Positions 55,948-64,000 of a stretch of DNA of 64,000 nt are shown piece after piece; position 1 is the stretch's first letter; each line of letters begins with the position of its first letter. The notes under the pieces were generated by a model that worked only from the letters and a program-made list of their open reading frames with translations, searched no databases and was not told where the DNA came from. Position numbers and translations under genes: made by a program. Source of the DNA: DASSUW01 sp963830725 (GTDB lineage: Bacteria > Actinomycetota > Thermoleophilia > Solirubrobacterales > Solirubrobacteraceae); the NCBI GenBank assembly GCA_963830725.1, contig CAWHNO010000016.1:682001-746000 (forward strand), in the 5' to 3' direction.

Positions 55948-55963
55948 GTTACCCGTGGGTAAC
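55948..55963. promoter_or_regulatory. TetR-type operator
   Basis: GTTACCC-GT-GGGTAAC, perfect 7-bp arms with a 2-base spacer, ends immediately before the TetR ATG at 55964 and lies 48 bp from the divergent cupin start. The form and placement match self-regulated TetR systems. Confidence 0.8.
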
Positions 55964-56548
55964 ATGTGCGCGCGACCACGACTACGTCTTCCGGTCGCCG
56001 AGCGGCGTGCCGTGATCATCACGGCGGCGGGACGGCTGTTCGGCGAACGCGGCTACGAGGCGACGCGCCTCGATGAGATCGCCGCTGCCGCCGGCGTGAC
56101 GAAGCCGATCGTCTACCGCCATTTCGACTCGAAGCGCGACCTCTACCTCGCGCTGCTCGACCGCCACCGCGACGACCTCCCCGGGTTCGTCGCTTCGATC
56201 CCCGCGCAAGGCAGCACCGAGGAGCGGCTGCGCACCGTGCTCGACGGCTGGCTCGACTACGTGGAGGCCCGCCCCTTCGCGTGGAAGATGCTGTTTCGGG
56301 ACACCGGCGGCGGCCCGGAGATCGCCGCCCGCCGGCGAGAGGTGCATGCGAGAGCACGCGCGGTGCTCGTCGATCTGATCCGCTCGCTCGCCGCGACGCC
56401 GGTCCCGCGCCGCGAGCTCGAGCCGCTCGCCGAGCTGATGAGCATGGGCATGGCCGCCCTGGTCCTGTGGTGGATCGAGGAGGCCGCGGTATCCCGCCCC
56501 GTGATCCTCGATTCCCTGACGACGGCGTGGGTGAAGCTGCTCGCCTGA
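55964..56548 (+). CDS. TetR-family transcriptional regulator
   Basis: 194 residues from ATG 55964. The N-terminal HTH is canonical: IITAAGRLFGERGYEATRLD, EIAAAAGVTKPIVYRHFDSK, RDLYLALLD. The helical ligand domain follows with WLDYVEARPFAWKMLFRDTG. The start is the first ATG after the palindromic operator. Likely represses itself and the divergent cupin gene; inducer unknown. Confidence 0.92.
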   Translation: MCARPRLRLPVAERRAVIITAAGRLFGERGYEATRLDEIAAAAGVTKPIVYRHFDSKRDLYLALLDRHRDDLPGFVASIPAQGSTEERLRTVLDGWLDYVEARPFAWKMLFRDTGGGPEIAARRREVHARARAVLVDLIRSLAATPVPRRELEPLAELMSMGMAALVLWWIEEAAVSRPVILDSLTTAWVKLLA

Positions 56549-56563
56549 GCCTGCCCGATTTCA

Positions 56564-56618
56564 ATCGAGTGTCCTGCCTGACTGTGTCCTCCTGGAACAG
56601 CTATCCAGGACACTCGAT
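56564..56618. repeat. Long inverted repeat (REP-like motif B relative)
   Basis: ATCGAGTGTCCTG (56564-56576) and CAGGACACTCGAT (56606-56618) are 13-bp perfect arms; an inner TCCTGGA/TCCAGGA hairpin sits between them. It begins 16 bp after the TetR stop and may act as terminator or be a mobile repeat related to 39867-39905. Confidence 0.65.
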
Positions 56619-56631
56619 CGGATGAAGGTCC

Positions 56632-56751
56632 TCAGAGACCGACCCCGCGCCGCCAATCGCGGGTGGTGTCGGCGAGTACGGCGAGGATGCGGGTGGGGAG
56701 CGCGATCAGGGATCTCCACCACGTTGTCGCGCGGGCTGCCTTGGCGGACAT
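56632..56751 (-). CDS. Possible 39-residue ORF or element remnant
   Basis: ATG 56751 reads MSAKAARATTWWRSLIALPT and RILAVLADTTRDWRRGVGL before TGA 56632. It ends next to the long inverted repeat, and its Trp/Arg/Leu-rich text recalls the C-terminal tails of some transposases. Too short to assign; it may be only chance. Confidence 0.25.
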   Translation of the reverse strand: MSAKAARATTWWRSLIALPTRILAVLADTTRDWRRGVGL

Positions 56752-56763
56752 GGCGAGAGCCGG

Positions 56764-57195
56764 TCAGCTCGTGATCGCCGTCTGCGGGTGGGGGGCGCTG
56801 CGCCGGCGGTACAGGATCGCGATGCTGCCGGCCGCGGCGAACACGAGCGCGATGACGGCTCCGATGCCGGCGTCGCCCCAGTCGATGCCGCCGGCCGGGG
56901 CCGGGGCGGGCTGCGGCACCTTGACGACGGTGACCTGCGGCGCGTCGGACGTGCCGCGGCCCTCGGCGGCGTCGCGCGTGTCGGGCGACCGCAGGTCCTG
57001 CCGGATCTCAGACCGCTGGCCGGGCGTCGGATAGGCCGGGAAGCCCGGCTCGGTCACGGTCCGCTGGGCGAAACGCGTTGCGGCATCCCGGGTGTCGGGC
57101 ATGCGCAGGTCCTGCTGCGCGGGCGCGACGGGGGCGGCGAGCGCGGCGAGCGCGACGCCGATGACCGCCGAACGGGTGATGCGATGGTGGCGCAT
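56764..57195 (-). CDS. Exported single-helix protein with PDTRDAA repeats
   Basis: 143 residues from ATG 57195. Signal peptide SAVIGVALAALAAPVAPA, then two DLRxPDTRDAA repeats (DLRMPDTRDAATRF and DLRSPDTRDAAEGR), a Pro-rich linker (VPQPAPAPAGG) and a C-terminal membrane helix GIGAVIALVFAAAGSIAILY with a basic end. Probably anchored with its repeat part outside. No function is known to me; the shape suggests a cell-surface linker. Confidence 0.75.
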   Translation of the reverse strand: MRHHRITRSAVIGVALAALAAPVAPAQQDLRMPDTRDAATRFAQRTVTEPGFPAYPTPGQRSEIRQDLRSPDTRDAAEGRGTSDAPQVTVVKVPQPAPAPAGGIDWGDAGIGAVIALVFAAAGSIAILYRRRSAPHPQTAITS

Positions 57196-57284
57196 CGTGA
57201 CTCCTTGTGGTTGCGACCGCCCCATGCGATCGATGCGGCGCACGCTGACCGGCGGCGGTAGACGCCGAGGGTCATGAGTGGTAG

Positions 57285-60200
57285 ATGCTGCGTGTGGAGT
57301 TCCGTGTACTCGGCCCGTTGGAGGTGGTCGAGCAGCATGGCCCGCTTACGCTCGGCGGTGGCAAACAGCGGTCGCTGCTCGCGCTGCTGCTACTGCACGC
57401 CAACGAGGTGGTCTCGACCGAGCGGTTGATCGACGAGCTGTGGGGCGAGTCGCCGCCGGCGACGGTCAACAAGAGCGTGCAGATCTACGTGTCCCGGCTT
57501 CGCAAGCAGCTCGGCGACGGCCGGCTGGTCACGCGCGCGCCCGGTTACACGCTGCGGCTCGATCCCGGCGAGCTCGACCTCGGCCGCTTCGAGATGCTCG
57601 TGAGCCGCGGCCGGCAACGCGGATCCGGCGACCGCGGCGGAGAAGCTGCGGGAGGCGCTTGCGCTGTGGCGCGGGCCGCCGCTGGCGGACCTGGCCTACG
57701 AGCCGTTCCTGCAGGGCGAGATCGCGCGGCTCGAGGAGCTCCGCCTGGCCGCGCTCGAGCAGCGCATCGAGGCCGATCTCACCGCCGGCCGCCACGGACA
57801 GCTCGTCGGCGAGCTGGAGGCGCTCACGCGAGAGCATCCGCTGAGGGAGCGCCTGAGCGGGCAGCTCATGCTCAGCCTCTACCGCTGCGGCAGGCAGGCA
57901 GAGGCGCTCGAGACCTTCCGCACGGCCCGCTCGGCGCTCGTCGACGAGCTCGGCCTCGAGCCCGGTCGCACGCTCCGCGAGCTCCACGAGGCGATCCTTC
58001 GTCAGGACCCCGCACTCGACGCGCCCGCCGCGGCAACAGCGACGGTCGAGCGACCCGGCGGCTCGTTCGTGGGGCGCGAGCGCGAGCTCGCCCAGCTCGT
58101 CGGCGGCCTCGAGCATGCCTTGGCGGGGCGCGGACGCCTGTTCCTGCTGAGCGGCGAGCCGGGCATCGGCAAGAGCCGCCTCGCCGACGAGCTGGCCGCG
58201 CACGCACGCGCCCGTGGCGCCCGGGTCCTGGTCGGACGTTGCTGGGAGGCCGGCGGCGCGCCGGCCTACTGGCCGTGGGTGCAGGCTCTGCGCATGTACG
58301 TGCGCGACGTCGACGCCGACGAGCTGCGGCGGCGGCTCGGCGCGGGAGCGGCCGACCTCGCCCAGATCATCCCGGAGCTGCGCGAGCGCCTGCCCGGCCT
58401 GCCCGGCGCGTCCTCGCTCGATCCGGAGGGGGCGCGCTTCCGCCTGTTCGACGCGAGCAGCCGGTTCCTGCGCAGCGCCGCTCAGAGCCGGCCGATCGTG
58501 CTCGTGCTGGACGATCTCCACGCGGCCGACGATCCCTCGCTCCTGCTGTTGCGCTTCCTCGCGCGCGAGCTCGGATCGAGCCGGCTGCTGGTGCTGTGCG
58601 CACACCGCGACGTCGACCCGGTCCCGGGAGACCGGCTCGCCCGGATGTTCGCCGAGATCGCCCGCGAGCCGGTCGTGAGCCGCGTCTCGCTGGGCGGGCT
58701 GAGCCAGTCCGAGGTCGCCGAGTACGTCGAGCTCACGGCTGCGCAGCTGGCCTCGCCTCGGCTGGCATCTGCGCTGCACGACAAGACCGACGGGAACCCG
58801 CTGTTCGTGGGCGAGATCGTGCGGCTGTTCTCGATCGAGGGCGCGGCGGACGAACCGCAGCTCGCGATCCCGCAGAGTGCCCGTGACGCGATCGCCCGCC
58901 GGCTCGCCTATGTGTCACCGGAATGCAACCGGCTGCTGGTGCTCGCCTCGGTACTCGGCCGCGAGTTCGCGCTCGACGTGCTCGCCTGTCTGGGCGGCGT
59001 CCCGGACGACCAGCTGCTCGACACGCTCGACGAGGCGATCGCGGCCCGCATCGTGTCCGACGTCCCTGGCACGCCGGGTCGCGTGCGCTTCGCGCACGTC
59101 CTGATCCGCGACACGCTCTACGACGAGCTCCCGGCCGCCCGCCGCGCGAGGCTGCACCGTGCCGCGGTCGAGGCGCTCGAGCAGCTGCACCCGGATCCCG
59201 GACCAGACCTCGCGGAGCTCGCACGCCACGCGATCGCCGGCGGCGACGCCGAGCGGGGGCTCGGCCACGCCCGCCGCGCCGGCGACCGGGCGCTCGGGCT
59301 GCTCGCCTACGACGAGGCCGCCCGTCTGTACCGGCTTGCGCTCCAGGCCCTCGACCGCCGTCAGCCGATGGACCCTGTCGCGCGCAGCGAGCTGCTGCTC
59401 GCGCTAGGCGATGCGCTCACGCGGTCGGGGAGCGTCGCCGACGCGAAGGCGACGTTCCTGGAGGCCGCCGATCTCGCGCGGCGCGCGCGGCTGCCCGAGC
59501 TGCTCGCGCACGCCGCGCTCGGCTACGGGGGGAAGTGCGGCTGGCTGCGGGCCGGCGCCGACGGCCGCCTCGTACCGCTGCTCGAGGAGGCCTTGCAGGC
59601 GCTCGGCGAGCAGGAGACGCCGCTTCGCGCGCGGCTGCTGGCGCGCCTGGCCGGGGCGCTGCGGGACCAGCCGTCGCTCGAGCCGCGCGCGTCTCTGAGC
59701 CGGAAGGCGGTCGAGGTCGCTCGCCGGATCGGCGACCCGGACACGCTGGCCTACACGCTCGCCGCCCTCTTCATGGCCACGTGGGGGCCCGAGACGGAGG
59801 AGCTGGTGGCGATCAGCGACGAGGTCGGCCGCTTGGCCGAGGAGACCGGCACGGCCGACACGATGCTCGACGCCCTCACCCTGCAAGGCGTCGTCGCGTG
59901 GCTGACGCTCGCCGACGCCGATGCCCTTGTGGCGGACGACGAGTACGACGCCCTGGCGGTCGAGATGAAGCGGCCGGCGGAGCTGTGGCAGGGCACCATG
60001 CAGTACACGATCAGGGCGCTCTTCCAGGGCGATCTCGACGCCGCCGAGCGGCTGGCGGAGGAAGCCTTGCGGGCGGGTCAGGCGCGCCGTATGGACGCCG
60101 ACTGCTCCTACCACCTGACGATGTTCATGCTGCGCCGCGAGCAGGGCCGGCTGGGCGAGATCGAGGACCTGCTTCGCGACGCGGTCGACAAGTTCCCCGG

Positions 60201-60744
60201 CTACCGGTCGTTCCGCTGCTTCATCCCGCTGCTCGAGTGCGAGCTCGCGCGCGAGGACGACGCGCGCCGCGCGCTCAGCGAGCTGGCCGACGAGGATTTC
60301 GCTTCGCTTCCGCGTGACGGCGAGTGGCTCTTCTGCCTCTCGATCCTCGCCGAGGTCGCGGCCCACTTGCAGGACCGCGACCGGGCGACCGTCCTCTACC
60401 GGCTGCTGCGCCCGTACCCGCGCGTGAACGCAATGGCCGCGGGCGAGGTCGCGCTCGGCCCCGTCGCGCGCTACCTCGGGATCCTCGCCGCGACCACCGG
60501 ACGCTGGGACGAGGCCGCCGGACATTTCCGGGAGGCGATCGCCGTGAACGCCAAGCTCGGCGCCCGGCCGCAGCTCGCCCACACCCAGTACGACTACGCC
60601 CGCATGCTGCTCGCGCGCGGCGCGCCCGGCGACAGCGGCAGGGCACAGGAGCTCCTAGGCGCGGCGGTCACGTCCTTCCGGGAGCTGGGCATGGACGACT
60701 GGGCGGACGCGGCAGGCCGCCACGCACCCCCGAGGCGGCCCTGA
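57285..60744 (+). CDS. SARP/BTAD-AAA-TPR transcriptional regulator 2 (frameshifted near 57620)
   Basis: About 1150 residues from ATG 57285. DNA-binding domain: EFRVLGPLEVVEQHGPLTLG, LLHANEVVSTERLIDELWGE, SVQIYVSRLRKQLGDGRLVT; BTAD: ALWRGPPLADLAYEPFLQGE, LMLSLYRCGRQAEALETFRT. ATPase: Walker A SGEPGIGKSRLADE, Walker B IVLVLDDLHAADDPS. The remainder is helical repeats. Related in order to the regulator at 27308-30891. It converges on the Cys-repeat protein gene; the start chosen has no strong ribosome site. Confidence 0.88.
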
Positions 60745-60767
60745 GATCCCGCCGAAAGCTCGGCCAG

Positions 60768-61277
60768 CTACGCCGCCTTCACGGTCTGCGAGACGCACTT
60801 GCCGAAGGCGTTCTTCTTGTTCTTGTTCTTGCCGTACTTCTCCGCGAAGGCGGCCGGATCGGCGGCACGCTCCGCCTTGCACGCCTTGGCGGCGTTCACC
60901 CGCGCCTCGGTCTCCGCCTCCGTCGCCTCCTTCGTCTTGCTCGACACGCACTTGCCGAAGGCGTTCTTCTTGTTCTTGTTCGCGCCGTACTTCTCGGCGA
61001 AGGCGGCCGGGTCGGCGGCGCGCTCGGTCTTGCACTCCTTCGCCGCGTTCTTGGCGGCGGTCGCGACGGCCTGCGCCCGCGTGGCCACGCACGCCTTCAT
61101 GGCCTTCGACGTGCTCTTGGCAGCGTGCATCTGCTTGAACAGCTTGGTGCCTACCGCGTGCTTTTCGGCCTTGCAGGCGTCCCTGGCGGCAGCAGTCGCC
61201 GGATCCTGGGCCGCGGCCAGCGCGAAGCCGGGCATTGCAAACAACACGAGCGCTGCCACGATAAGAGTCCTGTGCAT
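60768..61277 (-). CDS. Exported six-cysteine tandem-repeat protein
   Basis: 169 residues from ATG 61277. Signal peptide LIVAALVLFAMPGFALA, then three roughly 50-residue repeats. The last two are near-identical: CKTERAADPAAFAEKYGANK then NKKNAFGKCVS, and CKAERAADPAAFAEKYGKNK then NKKNAFGKCVS; the first is diverged (CKAEKHAVGTKLFKQMHA, KACVATR). Each has one Cys at both ends, spaced 29 residues, so three disulfide-closed helical modules are expected. Very Lys/Ala-rich. No named family is known to me. Confidence 0.85.
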   Translation of the reverse strand: MHRTLIVAALVLFAMPGFALAAAQDPATAAARDACKAEKHAVGTKLFKQMHAAKSTSKAMKACVATRAQAVATAAKNAAKECKTERAADPAAFAEKYGANKNKKNAFGKCVSSKTKEATEAETEARVNAAKACKAERAADPAAFAEKYGKNKNKKNAFGKCVSQTVKAA

Positions 61278-61300
61278 GAATGAGTCCTTCCTCGGGAACA

Positions 61301-62888
61301 GTGGAACTGCCAGCGACTGAGACGCCCATCGACGCCTCGGGTTGGCCGCTTGGATCCAACTCCGGGTCCGCTGGCGCGTCTTGCAGTCGTGACCCGATCA
61401 CGACGAACGGAGCGAACCTGCCCGCGGCGACCCTCGAAGCCCCCGCCCCGCCGCGCCGGTCGCGGGCGAGCGACGAGCAGCTGGCCGGCGCGGCGGGTCG
61501 CGGCGACGCTGCCGCGTTCGAGGTCCTGTACGAGCGCCACCACCGGCCGCTCCTGTCGTTCGCGCGGCACATGCTCGGATGCGCCGAAGACGCCGAGGAT
61601 GTCGTCCAGCACGCCTTCCTGGCCGCCGATCGCGAGTTCCGCTCCGGAAGGATCCCCAAGGCCGCCCGGGCCTGGCTGTACACGGTGGCGCGCAATCGCT
61701 GCGTGTCGCTGCTGCGGGCACGCCGCGAGATGCCGGGGCTGCCCGACGCGGCCATGCCGTCGACCGAGAACCTGGCCGCCGACGTCGAGCGGCGCGCTGA
61801 CCTGCGCCACCTGCTCGCCGATCTGCGCGAGCTGCCTGACGATCAACGCGCCGCGCTGCTGCTCGCCGAGCTCGGCGACCTGTCTCACGTCGAGGTGGCG
61901 ACCGTGATCGGGGTGCGTCCCGGCAAGGTCAAGGCGCTTGTGTTCCAGGCGCGCGAGACGCTGATGGCGGCCGCCCAGGCGCGCGCGATCCCGTGCCGGT
62001 CGATCCAGGAGGAGCTGTCCGTCGCGTCCGGCTCGGCGCTGCGCCGGCGGCACCTCAGAAACCACCTCGCCCAGTGCTCCGGGTGCCGGGAGTACGCGGA
62101 CCGCCTGCGTGCCCAGCGCGCGTCGCTCGCCCTGCTCCTGCCCGTCGTCCCGACCCTCGCGCTGCGCGACGCCGTGCTGTCCGGCCTCGCCGGCAGCGCG
62201 GGCGCGGGCGCGGGCGCCGCGGCGGGCGGCATCGGGCTGCTGGCCGCCAAGTCGACCGCCGCGAAACTGCTCACGATCGCGGCCGTCGGCGGCGCCGCGG
62301 CCGGCGGGGGCACGGTCGCGATCACCACGCACGACGCCGGCACCCGCGACCGGCCTGCTGAGCGACGCGACCAGCGAGCGCCGGCGACGCGAGCGCCGGC
62401 GCCTGCCACGCCGGCGGGCTCGCGCGCGGCGGATCCGGGCCCCGCCCTCGAGCGCGTCCCGGCGGCGCGGCGCCGGCACGAGGTCCGGTCGCGATCGGGC
62501 AGGCAGGACCGCACGACGGCGACGCGACAAGCGCCAGGACCGGGCCGCGACCGAGCCCGGCAGTCGTTCCAACGGCCGCAAGCCCGAGCGCGCAGCCGCG
62601 AGCACGCCGCCCGGCCAGGCCAAGACCAAGACCAGACCCACGCACGCCAAGCCCGTGAAGACGCAGCCGAGGCAACTCAAGCCGCAGAAGCCGAGCAGGC
62701 CGAAGCCGGACAAGGTGGCGCCGGCACGAAAGCCCGTCGTGACGAAGGCGAAGTCGGTCAAGCCGCCGAAGGCCAAGCGCGTGCCTGCCTTCGCGCCTCC
62801 GGCGGCCGATGCTCCCCGTCACTCCGAGAAGCGGGCGAAGGACGCCGTCGACGGGCAGACCCTCGGGGATCCGGTCGCCAGCGGCTAG
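61301..62888 (+). CDS. ECF-type sigma factor with C-terminal zinc-finger/transmembrane extension (frameshifted)
   Basis: From GTG 61301. Sigma region 2: AAFEVLYERHHRPLLSFARH and CAEDAEDVVQHAFL; region 4: ELPDDQRAALLLAELGDLSH, VEVATVIGVRPGKVKALVFQ. A zf-HC2-like finger HLAQCSGCREYADRLRAQ follows, then a hydrophobic span LLTIAAVGGAAAGGGTVAI and a Lys/Pro/Ala-rich tail that appears in the next frame (AKPVKTQPRQLKPQKPS, RKPVVTKAKSVKPPKAK) to TAG 62888. The frame change is between about 62360 and 62520. The sigma and anti-sigma-like parts are thus one protein. In the original frame the sequence stays open to the end of the window, which is an effect of the shift. Confidence 0.85.
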
Positions 62889-62915
62889 GCGCGTCGCGGC
62901 GTGTAGCGTACGCGC

Positions 62916-63311
62916 GTGAGCGTCGAGCAGCATCCCGTCGAGCTGATCATGGCCCGCGGCTTCATGGCGAACCTGTCGACGCCCGCGTTCCTGGTCGACC
63001 GGCTCGGCGTGTTGGTCTTCTACAACGAGGCCGCCGAGGAGATCCTGGGACTCACCTTCGCGGAGGCCGGTCCCATGCCGGCCGAGGAGTGGAGCGCCCG
63101 CTTCGAGCCCACGGGCCCCGACGGCCAGCCCGTTCGTACCGAGGAGTTGCCGCTCGGCGTCGCCTTGCTCGAAGGGCGGCCGGCGCACGCGCCGCTGCGC
63201 ATCACGTCGGCCGGAGGGCGGGCCGAGCAGATCCAGGCCACGGCGTTTCCGGTGATCGGCCGCGGCGGCCAGACCGGAGCGCTCGCGATCTTCTGGAGGG
63301 CTCCGGGCTGA
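62916..63311 (+). CDS. PAS-domain protein
   Basis: 131 residues from GTG 62916. One PAS domain: MANLSTPAFLVDRLGVLVFY, NEAAEEILGLTFAEAGPMPA, EEWSARFEPTGPDGQPVRTE, LRITSAGGRAEQIQATAFPV and the terminal GALAIFWRAPG. No output domain. Its TGA overlaps the ATG of the next gene (TGATG), so the two are made together and may form a sensor-effector pair. Confidence 0.87.
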   Translation: MSVEQHPVELIMARGFMANLSTPAFLVDRLGVLVFYNEAAEEILGLTFAEAGPMPAEEWSARFEPTGPDGQPVRTEELPLGVALLEGRPAHAPLRITSAGGRAEQIQATAFPVIGRGGQTGALAIFWRAPG

Positions 63312-64000
63312 TGCTCGTGCGGATGTGGGGCACGCGTGGCTCGCTGCCGACCCCAGGGGCGAGCATGGTGCGCTACGGGGGAAACACCTCCTGCGTCCAG
63401 GTGACCCTCTCGGACGGAACCCATCTGGTCCTCGACGCCGGGACCGGGATCCGAAATCTGCCGACCGACCTGGGGCGCTCGGGCGAGCCCGTCCACATCC
63501 TGCTCACCCACCTTCACCTGGACCACATCCAGGGCCTGCTGTTCTTCGCACCGTTGTTTCAACCGGGCGTACAGGTCACGCTGTGGGGGCCTGCGGCGCC
63601 GGGCGTCTCGCTCGAGCGCCGCATCGGGCGCTACCTCTCGGCGCCGTTGACGCCGGTGGAGATCCGTGAGCTGCCATGCCGGCTGGACTTCCGCAACTGC
63701 CCGACCACGCGCTGGCAGATCGGCTCGGCCCAGATCACCGCCGAGGGTGTCACGCACCGCGGGCCGACGCTCGGGTTCCGCGTCGAGGAGAACGGCAGCT
63801 CGCTGTGCTACCTGCCGGACCATGAGCCCGCGATCATCGGCGACATCGACCGGCTCGACGCCGAGTGGGTCTCGGGGTCGTCGCTCGCCCGGGACGTCGA
63901 TCTGCTGGTCCACGACTGCCAGTACACGGACGCCGAGTACCCCGCCCACGTGGGCTGGGGCCACTCCGCGCTCTCGCACGCGCTGCAGTTCGCGCGCCGG
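63311..64000 (+). CDS. Metallo-beta-lactamase-fold hydrolase (runs off window)
   Basis: ATG 63311; 230 residues visible. MBL metal motif LTHLHLDHIQGLLFF (HxHxDH), then an N-terminal GTRGSLPTPGASMVRYGGNTSC, typical of the phosphodiesterase/ cyclic-nucleotide or RNase-like MBL class (PhnP/ElaC-like), and DLLVHDCQYTDAEYPAHVGW, GHSALSHAL near the edge, carrying later metal ligands. Such proteins often pair with PAS or cyclic-nucleotide domains. The C-terminus is outside the window. Confidence 0.85.
   Translation, partial: MLVRMWGTRGSLPTPGASMVRYGGNTSCVQVTLSDGTHLVLDAGTGIRNLPTDLGRSGEPVHILLTHLHLDHIQGLLFFAPLFQPGVQVTLWGPAAPGVSLERRIGRYLSAPLTPVEIRELPCRLDFRNCPTTRWQIGSAQITAEGVTHRGPTLGFRVEENGSSLCYLPDHEPAIIGDIDRLDAEWVSGSSLARDVDLLVHDCQYTDAEYPAHVGWGHSALSHALQFARR

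Noticed and set aside
61301..64000. One continuous plus-strand frame from the sigma factor to the window end
   Set aside because: It crosses the PAS gene in a different frame; continuity is a by-product of a frameshift in the sigma gene's tail, not a giant fusion.

Overview
The window is GC-rich (roughly 70% or more by eye) and has an actinobacterial gene content: an F420-type (DDN-like) nitroreductase, two SARP/BTAD-AAA regulators, ECF sigma factor with C-terminal anti-sigma-like extension, DUF47, CGNR and HTH_42 proteins, many GTG starts and tightly overlapping operons. The mix, including small secreted proteins with PDTRDAA or KNAFGKCVS repeats, most resembles Thermoleophilia/Solirubrobacterales; that placement is an inference from family content, with no rRNA or marker gene in the window.

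Sequence quality limits the annotation. At least fifteen otherwise intact genes are split by single-base frameshifts, two stretches (7.29-7.84 kb and 49.62-49.88 kb) are nearly pure C and swallow parts of genes, and 36.58-37.60 kb is a C-depleted, G/T-rich segment flanked by a 199-bp near-identical direct repeat and built partly from a rearranged, C-to-T-altered copy of the 39.77-40.16 kb locus. These look mainly like assembly or sequencing artefacts, so split genes are reported here as single loci with approximate shift positions rather than as pseudogenes.

Layout. 0-9 kb: PAP2 phosphatase, DUF47, OmpR regulator, stress protein, SRPBCC, cyclase, DDN, and a two-component pair damaged by poly-C. 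9.0-17.3 kb (minus strand): a probable six-gene unit, sensor kinase, NarL regulator, MacB-type ABC ATPase and permease, then two membrane-anchored alpha/beta hydrolases, with stop/start overlaps throughout most of it. 17.6-27 kb: CBS-DRTGG family II pyrophosphatase, LysR, orphan LivK-like lipoprotein, PAS kinase, Kef-type antiporter, patatin, M43 protease. 27.3-36.5 kb: SARP-AAA regulator converging on a giant membrane TPR protein, then glucan phosphorylase. 37.7-40.8 kb: MerR/aldo-keto reductase divergent pair and small genes. 40.8-47.2 kb (minus strand): a seven-gene sugar operon, receiver, GH4 glycosidase, PfkB kinase, lipoprotein, two permeases, ATPase, nearly all joined by 4-nt overlaps. 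47.3-57.2 kb: CGNR/HTH_42 pair with an operator-like palindrome on the start codon, RTX fragment, regulator remnant, methyltransferase, HAF protein, M14 peptidase, cupins and a TetR gene with a perfect operator. 57.3-64 kb: second SARP-AAA regulator, a six-cysteine repeat protein, sigma/zinc-finger fusion, and a coupled PAS and metallo-beta-lactamase pair running off the edge.

Functionally, the two most coherent systems are the kinase-regulator-exporter-hydrolase unit, which looks like an envelope-stress or lipid/antimicrobial handling module, and the receiver-led GH4/PfkB/ABC sugar operon, which has an unusual partnership of a usually phospho-sugar-specific glycosidase with ABC uptake instead of a PTS.
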